Assembly (NCBI GenBank): GCA_903908715.1
Contig: CAIVSY010000045.1
Span: 1-41,465 of the forward strand
Length of the DNA stretch: 41,465 nucleotides
Source: an uncultured bacterium
GTDB lineage: Bacteria > Verrucomicrobiota > Kiritimatiellia > CAIKKV01 > CAITUY01
Direction: 5' to 3'
In this document: one piece after another, positions 6,657-16,584 of the stretch
Numbering within the stretch: position 1 is the first letter of the stretch
How the letters are laid out: every line of letters begins with the position of its first letter
The notes under the pieces: generated by a model
The model's input: the letters and a program-made list of their open reading frames with translations, nothing else
Databases searched by the model: none
Told to the model about the DNA's origin: nothing
Position numbers and translations under genes: made by a program

Positions 6657-7412
6657 ATGGAGATGAAGATTGTAGCGGAACGGACGAAGTTATGGGCTGA
6701 CAAGCCGTCCCCCTATTGCCCCGGTTGCGGTCACGGGATTGTGCACCGCATCGTTTGTGAACTGCTGGAGGAGATGGGGCTTGCGGATAATTGTGTCTTC
6801 ATGGCGCCGGTCGGTTGTTCCATCCTGGCGTATACCTTCCTGAATGTGGATGTGTGCCAGCCTGCGCACGGCAGGACACCTGCGGCGGCAACGGGGATCA
6901 AGCGGTACCGGCCGGATACGTTCGTGGTGTCCTACCAGGGGGATGGGGATCTGGCGGCCATTGGTACGGCAGAGATTGTTCATGCGGCCAGCCGCGGGGA
7001 GAACATCACAACGGTATTCGTCAACAACGCGATCTACGGGATGACCGGCGGGCAGATGGCCCCGACGACCTTGCCCGGCCAGAAGGCCACAACCTGTCCC
7101 GATGGGCGTGATGTGAAAGCCGGAATGGGCTATCCGATCCGCGTGTGCGAGCTGTTGCGGAGCCTTGGCGGGGTCGCGTATCTGGCGCGGACAACCGTGC
7201 ACGATGCGGCAGGAGCGATCCAGACCAAACGTGCCATGAGGAAGGCCTTTGAGACCCAGGTGCGGGGAGAGGGATTTTCGCTGGTGGAGGTGTTGTCGCC
7301 CTGTCCGGTCAACTGGGGAATGGGTTCGCTCGAAGCTCTGCGTTTTGTGGGAGAGAATATGACGGCGTATTATCCCCCGGGTGAATTCAAGGTCAGCGGC
7401 GCCGAGGTGTAA
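6657..7412 (+). CDS. vorA: 2-oxoacid:ferredoxin oxidoreductase, beta (ThDP-binding) subunit
   Basis: ATG 6657 gives 251 residues; a TTG at 6621 would overlap the preceding gene and is less likely. The N-terminus has CPGCGHGIVHR, the cysteine-containing start of beta subunits. The thiamine-diphosphate and metal motif GDGDLAAIG near residue 100 is followed by NNAIYGMTGGQ. Late CPVNWGM is typical of KorB/VorA. It forms the catalytic centre with the alpha subunit. It lies 20 nt downstream of that gene. Confidence 0.88.
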   Translation: MEMKIVAERTKLWADKPSPYCPGCGHGIVHRIVCELLEEMGLADNCVFMAPVGCSILAYTFLNVDVCQPAHGRTPAAATGIKRYRPDTFVVSYQGDGDLAAIGTAEIVHAASRGENITTVFVNNAIYGMTGGQMAPTTLPGQKATTCPDGRDVKAGMGYPIRVCELLRSLGGVAYLARTTVHDAAGAIQTKRAMRKAFETQVRGEGFSLVEVLSPCPVNWGMGSLEALRFVGENMTAYYPPGEFKVSGAEV

Positions 7413-7430
7413 GGAAGGAGCTGGAGTTTC

Positions 7431-7964
7431 GTGAATCATCGCTGCATGTTCGCGGGCTTTGGAGGGCAGGGAATCCTTTCCATGGGCAGTTTACTGGCCA
7501 GTTCCGGGATGATGGCCGGCCTGCATACAACCTTTTATCCGGCCTATGGCATTGCCATGCGGGGTGGCAATGCCAACTGCACGGTCATTGTCAGCGACGA
7601 CGAAGTGGCTTCTCCGGTCGTGAGTCATCCGGACCTGATGGTGGTGATGAACGAGACGTCTTTCGATTTTTTTCAGTCCTGGACCGCGCCGGGCGGTTGG
7701 ATGTTTGTCAATTCATCGATGACCGAGAAACCGGTGGAGCGGAACGATGTCCGGCCGGTCTATGTGCAGGCAACCCGGATTGCCACCGAGGTGGGCGACT
7801 CGCGCATGGCTAACATGGCCATGCTGGGTGCGGTTATCAAGGTGACGGGCATCCTGCCGTTTGACACGGTGTTGACCGCCATGGTGAAGACATGCCCGGC
7901 GAAGATCCTGCACCTGCTGGAAAAGAACAAACAGGTTTTTGCGAATGGATATGCGGCTTTATGA
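7431..7964 (+). CDS. vorC: 2-oxoacid:ferredoxin oxidoreductase, gamma subunit
   Basis: This 177-residue protein starts at GTG 7431 behind GGAAGGAG. It opens with the family motif GFGGQGILSMGSLLA, continues with YPAYGIAMRGGNANC (residues about 42-56), and has the conserved SRMANMAMLGAV near residue 124. This matches the pyruvate/ketoisovalerate ferredoxin oxidoreductase gamma domain, which completes the four-subunit enzyme. With this gene all four subunits of an alpha-beta-gamma-delta oxidoreductase are present and in one operon. Confidence 0.88.
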   Translation: MNHRCMFAGFGGQGILSMGSLLASSGMMAGLHTTFYPAYGIAMRGGNANCTVIVSDDEVASPVVSHPDLMVVMNETSFDFFQSWTAPGGWMFVNSSMTEKPVERNDVRPVYVQATRIATEVGDSRMANMAMLGAVIKVTGILPFDTVLTAMVKTCPAKILHLLEKNKQVFANGYAAL

Positions 7965-7981
7965 GAGAAGGGGAACAAGTC

Positions 7982-8998
7982 ATGGGCGTTGATATTGACT
8001 GGGACAATCTGGGTTTTGCGCTGATTCCTGCGAAGGAGATGTATGTCTCCATCACGCAGCCGGGGGCTGGGTGGGATGCGGGTGTGTTTCGTCCCTTCGG
8101 GCCGATTTCCATATCCCCTGCCGCGGCGGTTCTGAACTACGGGCAGGGGCTGTTCGAAGGTTTGAAGTGCCAGAGGGCCAGGGATGGGCGGCTTCTGTTG
8201 TTCCGGCCGCTGGACAACGGCCGACGGCTTGCAGAGGGGGCGCGCAGGATGTGCATGCCGGAGTTCCCTCCGGAACGTTTTGTTGCGGCGGTCCGTGAAA
8301 CTGTCCGGCGCAACGCCGACTATGTGCCGCCCTATGGCAAGGGAAGCTTGTACATCCGCCCCTGCCAGTGGGGGACCGGGGCGGTTCTGGGCGTTCAGCC
8401 GGCGCCGGAATGCACCTTTGTGGTGTATGTTTCCCCTGTGGGGCCGTATTTCAAGACAGGTTTCCGTCCGGGCCGGTTCATCTTCATGCGGGAATACCAC
8501 CGTGCGGCTCCCAAGGGGATGGGAAATGTCAAGGCGATCGGCAATTATGCCGCCACGCTGTACCCGGCAAAACTGATCAAGGCCCAGGGATTCAATGACT
8601 GCATCTACCTTGATGCCCGTCAGGACCAATATATCGAGGAGGTGGGTTCGGCCAACTTCTTCTGCGTGAAGGGGCGGACGCTGCTGACGCCGGCGCTGGG
8701 ATCCATTCTGCCGGGAATCACCCGGCAGTCGGTGATGACCCTGGCCCGCGAGGTGTTGGGCTTGGAAGTGCGGGAGATGAATGTTTCCGTGGAGGATGCC
8801 CTTCACGCGGATGAGGCATTCTGCACGGGGACGGCTACGGTGATTTCACCGATCGGCACACTGGTCCTGGATGGCCGGGAGGTGGTTTTCCAAAGGGGAG
8901 AAGTGGGGCCTGTGACACGCAAGCTCTATGATCTCCTGACCCGGATCCAGTTGGGTGAGGAAGAGGATTCCTGGGGCTGGACGATGTCAGTCGAGTGA
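7982..8998 (+). CDS. ilvE: Branched-chain amino acid aminotransferase (PLP fold type IV)
   Basis: ATG 7982 follows AAGGGGAAC and gives 338 residues; an in-frame ATG at 7961 overlaps the previous stop and is an alternative. Family landmarks include LNYGQGLFEGLKC, YIRPCQWG, MGNVKAIGNYAATLYPAKL with the PLP-binding Lys, YIEEVGSANFF, LPGITRQSV and FCTGTATVISPIG. These match the BCAT group of class IV aminotransferases. It exchanges amino groups between valine, leucine or isoleucine and 2-oxoglutarate, giving the 2-oxoacids that the upstream oxidoreductase could use. The reverse direction, reductive branched-chain amino acid synthesis from acyl-CoA, is also possible in anaerobes. Its 3' end overlaps the convergent photolyase gene by 12 nt. 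Confidence 0.92.
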   Translation: MGVDIDWDNLGFALIPAKEMYVSITQPGAGWDAGVFRPFGPISISPAAAVLNYGQGLFEGLKCQRARDGRLLLFRPLDNGRRLAEGARRMCMPEFPPERFVAAVRETVRRNADYVPPYGKGSLYIRPCQWGTGAVLGVQPAPECTFVVYVSPVGPYFKTGFRPGRFIFMREYHRAAPKGMGNVKAIGNYAATLYPAKLIKAQGFNDCIYLDARQDQYIEEVGSANFFCVKGRTLLTPALGSILPGITRQSVMTLAREVLGLEVREMNVSVEDALHADEAFCTGTATVISPIGTLVLDGREVVFQRGEVGPVTRKLYDLLTRIQLGEEEDSWGWTMSVE

Positions 8999-10411
8999 TT
9001 CCGGTCCGGCGCTCCATCGGCGGATGTAGGCGGCGGTATCGAATTTGCGGCGGCAACCCGCGTCGTTCATGTAGCGGACTTGTCCGAAGACCGGGCGCTC
9101 GGTCCAGGGCCTGTCATGGACACCGCAGATGGACCATGCCACACCGGTATAACCATTCGGGTCACGGCCATCCAGTTCATAACGGTCATTCAGGAACAGT
9201 GCCGTTTGAAAAGCTGTGGCCGGATCGGGGCTCCATTCGAGGATCTTCTTGGCCCAATACATTCGCAGGTAGCCGTGCATTCTGCCGGACAGGACCATTT
9301 CCTTCTGGGCGGCGTTCCATAGCGGATCATGGGTACGGGCATGCTCGAACTCGTCCGTGCTGTAGAGGTACGGGCGCGAATCCCGGGCATGTTGCAGGAG
9401 TGTCTGGCGAGCCCATGCCGGTGCGCAATCGAAAGAGTCATAGTTATCCGTCCAGAGGCAGAAGTTATCCGCCAGTTCGCGACGGGTGATGAGTTGTTCC
9501 AGGAATGCCCCGGCGTCGGGACCGGAGCCCGAAAGGCGGTTCACTTCCAGGGCCACACGTTGTGCGGAGATCTGGCCGAAATGCAGATAGGGCGAGAGGT
9601 TCGAACGGCAGCCGGAGTTCGGGTTGTTGTTTTCCCCGGCATACTGGTCAATGTGTGACTTGAGGAATGCATCCAGTTGCCGGCCGGCGGCCTTGGAGCC
9701 GGCCGTGCAGGAGGTGACTTCGTCCACCGAGCGGTCCAGGGGGAGGGAATCCAGAAGTTGGAGAGGCGAAAGGGAATGCGGGCATTTCCGGAGTGTGTAT
9801 GGGTGGGGGCGCAGTCGCGGGAACTCTGTGAGAAATTCCGGCAGGAGGCGGTTCAACTTCGGCCGGAGAGTGTAGGCGCCATATTCCCGTTTCCGGGAGA
9901 CTTGGCGGGTCGGGACAATGTTGTGGGCATCGATTTCCACGACAGGGAATCGGGCTTGGCGGCAAAGGGCAGTCTGCCATTTCCGCTTGATGCGCAGGGG
10001 ATCGAAATCGCACACCACCATTCCTGCCCTGATTGTATCCGCCAGCTTCATGATTTCCTCCGGCGGATGGCCACGGAGGGTGAGGAATGGGATTTGCAGG
10101 CCGGTTAACAGGCTACGGGTTTCCTCCAGTCCCCGCAGCATGAAACCGTAGTGGCGCCGGGTGGCGCCGAGGAACGAGTCAGCCGCGCAGAAAGCCGTTA
10201 CCAGCGGAGCATTCAGGCGCAGGGCGGTCTGCTGGGCATACAATAGGGCCCAGTTATCGGGGGCGCGCTGATCCCTGCTCATCCAGTACAGTATGGGGGC
10301 GCCTGGTATTTCCGTGCCTGGCTGGAGGATGTGGGCTCTTCTGGCATCCACGGCCGCGGGTTTTCCCCTGATTCGAATCATGCAGGCAGGATACAGGTTG
10401 GGGTCAGCCAT
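8987..10411 (-). CDS. phr: Class II CPD deoxyribodipyrimidine photolyase
   Basis: This 474-residue protein has an N-terminal antenna-type Rossmann domain (PILYWMSRDQRAPDNWALLYAQ), as in class II enzymes. Its C-terminal FAD-binding domain carries the class II signatures FLEQLITRRELADNF and SGRMHGYLRMYWAKKILEW. NDRYELDGRDPNGYTGVAWSICG follows near the C-terminus. It repairs cyclobutane pyrimidine dimers with light energy using FADH. It is convergent with ilvE (12-nt overlap), and divergent from the sensor kinase gene, with 119 nt between the two starts. Presence of a photolyase suggests at least occasional light exposure. Confidence 0.92.
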   Translation of the reverse strand: MADPNLYPACMIRIRGKPAAVDARRAHILQPGTEIPGAPILYWMSRDQRAPDNWALLYAQQTALRLNAPLVTAFCAADSFLGATRRHYGFMLRGLEETRSLLTGLQIPFLTLRGHPPEEIMKLADTIRAGMVVCDFDPLRIKRKWQTALCRQARFPVVEIDAHNIVPTRQVSRKREYGAYTLRPKLNRLLPEFLTEFPRLRPHPYTLRKCPHSLSPLQLLDSLPLDRSVDEVTSCTAGSKAAGRQLDAFLKSHIDQYAGENNNPNSGCRSNLSPYLHFGQISAQRVALEVNRLSGSGPDAGAFLEQLITRRELADNFCLWTDNYDSFDCAPAWARQTLLQHARDSRPYLYSTDEFEHARTHDPLWNAAQKEMVLSGRMHGYLRMYWAKKILEWSPDPATAFQTALFLNDRYELDGRDPNGYTGVAWSICGVHDRPWTERPVFGQVRYMNDAGCRRKFDTAAYIRRWSAGPESLD

Positions 10412-10530
10412 GGCAATTCCGGGCTGGGGTGGGGCATGGTTGTGATTCTTATTGACGAGAGTCGGGGAAAGGGAGAGAGTTTTTTCCGTTAATTTGTCTT
10501 GTCGGCTGGCAATACGCGGGCGGGGGAAGG

Positions 10531-13500
10531 ATGCTGGAGACTAACGAGAAAAGCAGTGGCGTGGGGGGCTGTTGGTGGCGCCGGTTTTGCGGGAGGGTGC
10601 CCGTATCTTCCGTCATTGTGTTCGTACTGCTTTGTTCCGGTGTGATCGGTCTATGGTGGTACTCCGTGGCGAGCCTGCGCCAGCGGCAGGAGGACAATGC
10701 CTATTTGTCCCTGGCGGCGGTGGTCGACCTGAAGGTGCATGAAGTCGCCAGGTGGCGGGCCAAGTATATCGACTATGGGGAAAGCCTGATGGCGAATCCC
10801 GCCATTGCGATGTGGGCGGAACCGATCACCCAGGGCCGTGCGGACGAAACTCGCAAGAAGGAAGTGGTGACATGGCTGGACCACGCCTTGCAATTGTACG
10901 ATTTCCAGAGTGCGGTCCTGGTCGATTCCCGGTTAAGTGTGGTGCTGGCCGCCACGACCAGCCGGGAGGCAATCGGTCAGTATGCCGGCAATTTCCTGAC
11001 CCGTGCAATGGAGCGAAAGGATGTCCAGCTTTCTGATTTGCATGTGGCGGCTCAGGCGCCCGAGGTACACATGGATCTGTGTGTCCCGCTTATTGTTCAT
11101 GGGGTCCCGGTGGGGGCCTTCCTTTTTCGCGTTGATCCGCTCAAGACGTTGTACCCGATGCTGCATGCTTGGCCGATTCCCCGCAGTTCCGGGGAATTTG
11201 TTCTGCTTCGCCGCGACGGCGGCCGTGTGGTGTACCTGAATGATATCCGCCATTCCACCAATGCACTTTTGACGATGACCCTGCCTGTGACGACTCCCAA
11301 CATGCCTGAAGTCCTGGCTGTTCTCGGCATGGAAGGCTCGATACGGGGGAAAGACTATCGAGGGACCGACGTGCTGGCTGTCATGCGTTCGGTTCCGGAT
11401 TCGGCTTGGCGCATTGTGGCAAAGATCGACCGGGATGAGGTATTGGCGGCACTGCGTCCGCAGGAGCGGCTTTTGACGGTTACAGGTGTGGCGCTTCTCA
11501 ATCTGGCGTTGGTTGCGCTGGGTTTTGTCTGGTACCGGCAGAAACGGGAACTGGCGCTAACCCAGGCGCAGCAGGAAGCAGGACGGAAGGCGTTGTCCCA
11601 GCATTATGTCCAGCTGGCGCGTTACGCGAATGACATGATTCTCCTGGCGGACCAGGACGGGAAGATTATTGAGGCGAATGACCGTTCACTGCGAGCCTAT
11701 GGTTATTCGCGGGAGGCGATCCTGTCAATGACCCTGGAGCAGTTCTGGCCGCTGGAACTTCGGGCGGAATGCCGCCGGGTCTGCCAGCAGGTCCGGCAGC
11801 AGGAGCAGTCCATCCGTTTTGAAACCACGCATTGCCGGGGGGATGGTCAGAAACTGCCTGTGGAGGTCAGCCTTCGTTTTATTCACGAGAGCGGCCTGCA
11901 ATATACCCAGGCCGTTATCCAGGACATTTCAGAGCGGATATTGCGCCGGTTGCTGCTCGAGCGATATCAGGCCCTGAGCCGCCATGCCCGAGACACGATT
12001 CTCTTCATCGGGCGGGATGGTGCGATCCTGGAGGCCAATGAGGCGGCAGTCAAGATATATGGCTACAGCCGTGAGGAACTGCGTCGGTTGAACATCCGGG
12101 ACTTGAGGGCCGCCAGTCATATGGCCGATTTCGCAGCCCAGTTTGCCGAGGCGCTGCGTCAGGGGGTCCTGTTTGAGACGATGCATCGGGCAAAAGGCGG
12201 CACCCTGTTTCCTGTTGAAGTCAGCGCCACGCCGGTCACGATTGGCCACGAGAGGCTGGTGCTCAGCATCATCCGGGATATTTCCGCGCGCAGGGGGGTG
12301 GAGGCGGCCCTGAGGGTCAGTGAGCAGAACCTCAGGGAGGTGATGGATCTGGTGCCGCAGGCGATTTATGCCCGGAATGATGCGGGACAGATCATCCTGG
12401 TGAACCGGCGGTTTGCGGAATTGTGCGGCAAGACGCCTGCGGAACTTCTCGCCGGGGCGACGGCCATGCCGGTGGCCTTAGGGAAGGATGTGGATGCGGA
12501 AGTCTTGCGGATGCGTGCCCCGGTTGTCATCCCCGAGGAAGTCTGGCGCGAGCCGGACGGGACCATTCACCTGATGCAGACGACCAAGACTGTGTTCACC
12601 CCCTCGGGGACGGGGCGTATTGCTGTATTAAGTGTTTCCTCGGATACCACGGAGAGCAAGAGGTTGCAGGAACAATTGCTGCACGCCCAGAAGATGGAGA
12701 GTGTGGGCCGGCTTGCGGGTGGGGTGGCGCATGAATTCAACAACATGTTGCAGGCCATCATGGGGTTCGGGGAGATTCTTCTGGCAAAGTTGGACGATAC
12801 GGATCCCAATCGCGAAGATGTGGTTGAGATCCACAAGGCGGCCAAGCGTGCCGGGGGGCTCACCGCGCAACTTCTGGCCTACAGCCGGAAGCAGGTCATG
12901 GATTCCCGGGTGCGGAACCTGAATGAGATTATTGATGGGGCGGCTGCGCTTCTGCAGCGCCTGCTGGATCCTGCTGTGCGGCTTTCCTTCTCGCTGGATC
13001 CCCGGATTCCTGCCGTACGGGTGGATGCGGGGCAGATTGACCAGATCCTGGTCAATCTTGTGGTTAATGCCTGTGATGCCATGCCATCCGGCGGGGGGAT
13101 CACTATCGGGACATCGGAGGCGCACTACGTGGACGAGGATGTGGAGCATATCCCCGGTGCAAGACCCGGATCCTTTGTCTGCATGTCCGTCGGGGATACC
13201 GGGGTGGGAATGGATGCGGAGACACGGGCGCATATGTTCGAGCCGTTTTTTACGACCAAAGCGCCAGGCAACGGGACGGGACTGGGTTTGGCCATGGTCT
13301 ATGGAATTGTCCAGCAGCACGGAGGGTGGATTGACGTTTTCAGCGAGGTGGGGATGGGGACGGTATTCCGCATATACTTGCCCGTGGCGGTGGCGGAGGA
13401 GGCGCCCGCCGTTCAGCAAAAGACCTTTGTGAGGGTGCCGGAAGAGTTTCGGCGTATGCGGATACTGGTGGTCGAGGATGATGAGGCCGTGCGGCAGTTT

Positions 13501-13830
13501 GCTTCCCGCGTTCTCAAGGAGAAGGGATTTCGTGTGACCTCCTGCGGAACCCGGCAGGAGGCGTATGGGATGGTGTGCCAACCGGGGGCGGATGTTGATC
13601 TCCTGTTTTCCGATATCGTACTCCCGGACGGGACAGGCCTGGAGTTGCTGGCTGATTTTTCGAACCGTATTCGGGGAATGCACATCCTGTTGACGAGTGG
13701 TTATCCGGATGTGCAGGACCGCTGGCCGGAGATCGCTGACAAATCGTGGCCCTTCCTGCAGAAGCCATACTCCTCGGATGCTCTTGTCGATTCCGTGGTG
13801 AACTCCCTCAAGATGCCGGTGTTGGGTTAG
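10531..13830 (+). CDS. Hybrid sensor histidine kinase with three PAS domains and a receiver
   Basis: This 1099-residue protein has a transmembrane segment at about 26-46 and a periplasmic sensor region of about 265 residues, probably a double Cache-like domain. A second membrane segment is at about 313-333. Three PAS domains follow, at about 357-470, 473-590 and 596-710; the first two share [28 protein letters not shown]. The HisKA motif [10 protein letters not shown] contains phospho-acceptor His734. The ATPase domain shows [12 protein letters not shown] (N box), DTGVGMD (G1) and [13 protein letters not shown] (G2). The C-terminal receiver has acidic VEDDE, phospho-acceptor Asp1028 in FSDIVLPDG, and a conserved Lys in LQKPY. 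No output domain or partner regulator is adjacent, so it probably feeds a phosphorelay elsewhere or autoregulates. GGGGAAGG precedes the start. Confidence 0.93.
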   Translation: MLETNEKSSGVGGCWWRRFCGRVPVSSVIVFVLLCSGVIGLWWYSVASLRQRQEDNAYLSLAAVVDLKVHEVARWRAKYIDYGESLMANPAIAMWAEPITQGRADETRKKEVVTWLDHALQLYDFQSAVLVDSRLSVVLAATTSREAIGQYAGNFLTRAMERKDVQLSDLHVAAQAPEVHMDLCVPLIVHGVPVGAFLFRVDPLKTLYPMLHAWPIPRSSGEFVLLRRDGGRVVYLNDIRHSTNALLTMTLPVTTPNMPEVLAVLGMEGSIRGKDYRGTDVLAVMRSVPDSAWRIVAKIDRDEVLAALRPQERLLTVTGVALLNLALVALGFVWYRQKRELALTQAQQEAGRKALSQHYVQLARYANDMILLADQDGKIIEANDRSLRAYGYSREAILSMTLEQFWPLELRAECRRVCQQVRQQEQSIRFETTHCRGDGQKLPVEVSLRFIHESGLQYTQAVIQDISERILRRLLLERYQALSRHARDTILFIGRDGAILEANEAAVKIYGYSREELRRLNIRDLRAASHMADFAAQFAEALRQGVLFETMHRAKGGTLFPVEVSATPVTIGHERLVLSIIRDISARRGVEAALRVSEQNLREVMDLVPQAIYARNDAGQIILVNRRFAELCGKTPAELLAGATAMPVALGKDVDAEVLRMRAPVVIPEEVWREPDGTIHLMQTTKTVFTPSGTGRIAVLSVSSDTTESKRLQEQLLHAQKMESVGRLAGGVAHEFNNMLQAIMGFGEILLAKLDDTDPNREDVVEIHKAAKRAGGLTAQLLAYSRKQVMDSRVRNLNEIIDGAAALLQRLLDPAVRLSFSLDPRIPAVRVDAGQIDQILVNLVVNACDAMPSGGGITIGTSEAHYVDEDVEHIPGARPGSFVCMSVGDTGVGMDAETRAHMFEPFFTTKAPGNGTGLGLAMVYGIVQQHGGWIDVFSEVGMGTVFRIYLPVAVAEEAPAVQQKTFVRVPEEFRRMRILVVEDDEAVRQFASRVLKEKGFRVTSCGTRQEAYGMVCQPGADVDLLFSDIVLPDGTGLELLADFSNRIRGMHILLTSGYPDVQDRWPEIADKSWPFLQKPYSSDALVDSVVNSLKMPVLG

Positions 13831-14040
13831 GCAGGAGTATAGACCTGGAATGCAAAGGGGAAAGAGTGTGGTCCGGTGGTGAAACGTATGAGCGGTCCCG
13901 GATCGGCTCGAAAGGGACTGTTTTGAGGAAATCCGGCATGAAATCGACTTTCTGGATGCCGGGTGTGTGATTCTGTGGTATTTTTGTTTTGAAGGGGATT
14001 ACACTACGGTTCAGGCTCTTCACTTGAAAAGGGGGATTCA

Positions 14041-14481
14041 ATGAAAAAACAGGGACAGCACAAGCACGGAGGGAAGGACGGTTTGTTCACAATCGCCTTC
14101 TGGCAATTCATGGCGTTTATCCTGCTGATTCTTTTTATCTGGCTGAATGAGGTGGTGGATATTGCGGCCTTGTGGTTCGGCGCTGAGCCCGGGCAGCCGA
14201 ATTTCTTCCGCGGTTGTGTTCTCACCGTAATGGTTTTCGTGGTGGCGGTTGTGACGGTTGGCCACACCTATATGCAGCAGAAGCAGGTTATCAAGGGATT
14301 GCTGACGGTTTGCGCGGACTGCCGGAAGATCCGTGTCAACAACGAGATGTGGGAACAGCTGGACCAGTACATTTCCGACCACTCGCTTGCCTTGATCAGT
14401 CACGGGCTATGCCCGCACTGTTTTGAAAAGGCGCAGCAGGAGATCCAGCAGGCTTCACGGGCAAAGAAGCCGGAGCGCTGA
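14041..14481 (+). CDS. Membrane protein with C-terminal zinc-finger-like SHGxCPxC domain
   Basis: This 146-residue protein has two membrane segments (about 17-36 and 57-75) and then a cytoplasmic domain. In it Cys91, Cys94, His114, His121, Cys124 and Cys127 stand in the order CADCRKIR, DHS, SHGLCPHC. The same pattern (CxxCKKIR...W...Y...HS...SHGxCPxC) is usually found fused to the end of PAS, histidine kinase or receiver proteins. Here it is stand-alone and membrane anchored. It may bind metal through the Cys/His set. The gene sits about 210 nt downstream of the hybrid kinase and may work with it; that link is inferred from position. An AAAGGGGG precedes the start. Confidence 0.75.
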   Translation: MKKQGQHKHGGKDGLFTIAFWQFMAFILLILFIWLNEVVDIAALWFGAEPGQPNFFRGCVLTVMVFVVAVVTVGHTYMQQKQVIKGLLTVCADCRKIRVNNEMWEQLDQYISDHSLALISHGLCPHCFEKAQQEIQQASRAKKPER

Positions 14482-14494
14482 GATTCGGATTCCA

Positions 14495-16525
14495 TCAGAA
14501 GGGGTCCGCTGCCGAACCCATGCTCAGATACGGCAGGATTTCTTCTTCCAGCGTGTGGTTGGCGTCAAAGAGCAGATACCCTCTGAGTGATTCGCCGCGA
14601 ATGGCCTCGATCTGGTCGAGGACCTGGGCGGCATTCAGGCGGCTTTCGTTTGCCGTGACTCCGATACCCGGCACGAGTTTCCCGCGGACTTCCGGGAATG
14701 AGGCTTGAGTGCGGCACCAGTCGCGCATTTGCTGGGTTTTCTCCGTGTAGCTCATGGGGCAGAGGAAGTCCACAAGATCGCGCTTTGCCCATGTGCCCCA
14801 GTCCTGGCCAATGGAGTCACGGCAACCCGGATAGCCTGGATAGACGGCGGCGGAGAGTTGCAACTTCGGGGTGATCCGCCGCATATCCTGCCGGAGTTCG
14901 GCTATCCAGCTTGTGATCTGATCGGCCCGCCAGCGGCGGAAGTCCTCCGCGAGGGGGCCGGAGCGAACATCGCGGGGCCAGTTACGGAGGGATTTACCTG
15001 TGGCTTGCCGGAACCGCTCGCGGCAACCGGTGCAGTAGCAGGCATCGCTTGAAGGGTAGCGCATATAGTCCAGGTGGATTCCATCCACGGCATAGTTCCT
15101 GGCCAGTTCCAGGATGATGGTCTCCTGGTATTTCCGGTTCTGCGGTGAGGAGGGGCAGAGCCAATGCAAGGATTCGCCCTTGGAAGATACCTGGAGCCTG
15201 CCCTCCTTCCGAAGTGCGGAAAGGATGGATTCCGGGGCGCCTTCCATGTTCCACCCGATCACCCATGCGTGGACTTCCAGGTGGTGCCGGCGAGCGGCGG
15301 CGACACAATCCGCCAGTGTGTCGCCCACGGTGGCGACCAGGGCGGATGACGGCAGGCTGGTTTTCCTGTAGTGGGCGTTCCAGGGCCGCTGGACATGCGG
15401 GAAGACTGCATGAATGCCGTTCTTCCCCAGCACACCGCAGGTGGTCTCCCAGTTCCCGGGATACAGGCCGGTTCCCGAATGATTCCAGACGCCGCGGAAC
15501 TCTTTCCGGGCGGGGGAAAAGGTTTGTGCGTAGCACTCCAGGACAACCGTGTCGAGAATGCGTGCAGTTGTGATGACCTTTTCGAATTGCTCCATCCGGT
15601 ACAGGCGGCCAAGCTCGTTGGTGAGTTGGCCGGCCTGGGCAAGGAGAGATTGGAAACGGGCCGCGGCCCTGCCGGTGGGGCGTCGCTGCTGTAATGCGAT
15701 GATGGCCTGTCCGGCACTCGGGTACCGGTCCAATGTTCCTGCGGTTTGCAGGGCGTGCCGTGCCGCGGCTTTCCATACACCGGCATCACACGCGCCGAGC
15801 AGGGCCACCAGCAGTTGTTTCTTGGCGGGCGTATCGCCTTCAAGGAGCATATGCGACATCCAGAATCCGCTGGAAGTTCGGAGCCATGCCGGTTCAGCGG
15901 AGCGGCGTCCTTTCGAGTCCTCCCACCAGGCTATGACTTCCGCAGACGGAGCGGCAGGGTAGGCGGGACGCAGGCCCAGCGAATCCTGGCGTATGCGGGC
16001 AGGGGTTCCGGAAGGGGCGTGGGCTGTGAAGCGGAAGGCGCTCCATTGACCCGGCCGGCTGGCCAGGACACGGGGAGAAAGGGAAACGCCCATGAGACTT
16101 GCCAGATCCGGGTCTGCGGAATGGAATACGACCAGCTTGCCTCCGCGCCGTGCGAATCCCGACAAGGCCCGCATTCCGCCGGCAGAAAGTTTCTGCTGGG
16201 ACACAAGAATTACAATCCGCGTCCTGCCATGGATCTCTTTGGGCATTGATACATCATCCGTCAGTGAAACAGGAATGCCTGACTCCTGCAGCCAGTTAGT
16301 CAATTTCGCGGCCATCCTCTGGAAGTATTTCCGGTCCGAGATGTCGGTCACGGATGCCGAAGGCTGGACCAGCAATACGGGAGCGGTTGAATCCGTAACC
16401 GGCGGAGGGGGGCGGGGCGGGAAGTAGGTTGAAGTGCGGCGGATCGGGGCACAACCTGACAATACGGCCAGCAGGGCCAGGAGAAGCAGGCTGCCTCGTG
16501 TTCTTCGGGGGGCAAGAAATGGCAT
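14495..16525 (-). CDS. Lipoprotein with glycosyl-hydrolase-like GHL10 domain
   Basis: The start at 16525 gives 676 residues and a clean lipoprotein signal: MPFLAPRRTRG, a hydrophobic run, then LSGC. Starts further upstream would overlap rpmE and are rejected. The region up to about 250 resembles a glutamine-amidotransferase/ThuA-like Rossmann segment (RIVILVSQQKLSAGGMRALSGFARRGGKLVVFHSA), followed by a mostly helical part. From about 365 to the end it matches the GHL10/DUF187 family: EFRGVWNHSG, HAWVIGWNM, VDGIHLDYMRYP, DFLCPMSYT and LRGYLLFDANHT. GHL10 is a predicted TIM-barrel hydrolase of cell-surface or wall-associated glycans. Substrate is unknown. It ends 14 nt from the convergent preceding gene. 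Confidence 0.82.
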   Translation of the reverse strand: MPFLAPRRTRGSLLLLALLAVLSGCAPIRRTSTYFPPRPPPPVTDSTAPVLLVQPSASVTDISDRKYFQRMAAKLTNWLQESGIPVSLTDDVSMPKEIHGRTRIVILVSQQKLSAGGMRALSGFARRGGKLVVFHSADPDLASLMGVSLSPRVLASRPGQWSAFRFTAHAPSGTPARIRQDSLGLRPAYPAAPSAEVIAWWEDSKGRRSAEPAWLRTSSGFWMSHMLLEGDTPAKKQLLVALLGACDAGVWKAAARHALQTAGTLDRYPSAGQAIIALQQRRPTGRAAARFQSLLAQAGQLTNELGRLYRMEQFEKVITTARILDTVVLECYAQTFSPARKEFRGVWNHSGTGLYPGNWETTCGVLGKNGIHAVFPHVQRPWNAHYRKTSLPSSALVATVGDTLADCVAAARRHHLEVHAWVIGWNMEGAPESILSALRKEGRLQVSSKGESLHWLCPSSPQNRKYQETIILELARNYAVDGIHLDYMRYPSSDACYCTGCRERFRQATGKSLRNWPRDVRSGPLAEDFRRWRADQITSWIAELRQDMRRITPKLQLSAAVYPGYPGCRDSIGQDWGTWAKRDLVDFLCPMSYTEKTQQMRDWCRTQASFPEVRGKLVPGIGVTANESRLNAAQVLDQIEAIRGESLRGYLLFDANHTLEEEILPYLSMGSAADPF

Positions 16526-16584
16526 GCGAGCTTGATACCGATGGAAGGCTTTTGAAGCAAGGGATTTCTGTGCAACAAAAGAGA

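Noticed and set aside
15000-16300. Long open frames on the plus strand across the GHL10 lipoprotein gene
   Set aside because: They are shadows of the minus-strand gene, with no ribosome binding sites and low-complexity Arg/Pro/Gly-rich translations, whereas the minus frame has a signal peptide and recognised motifs.
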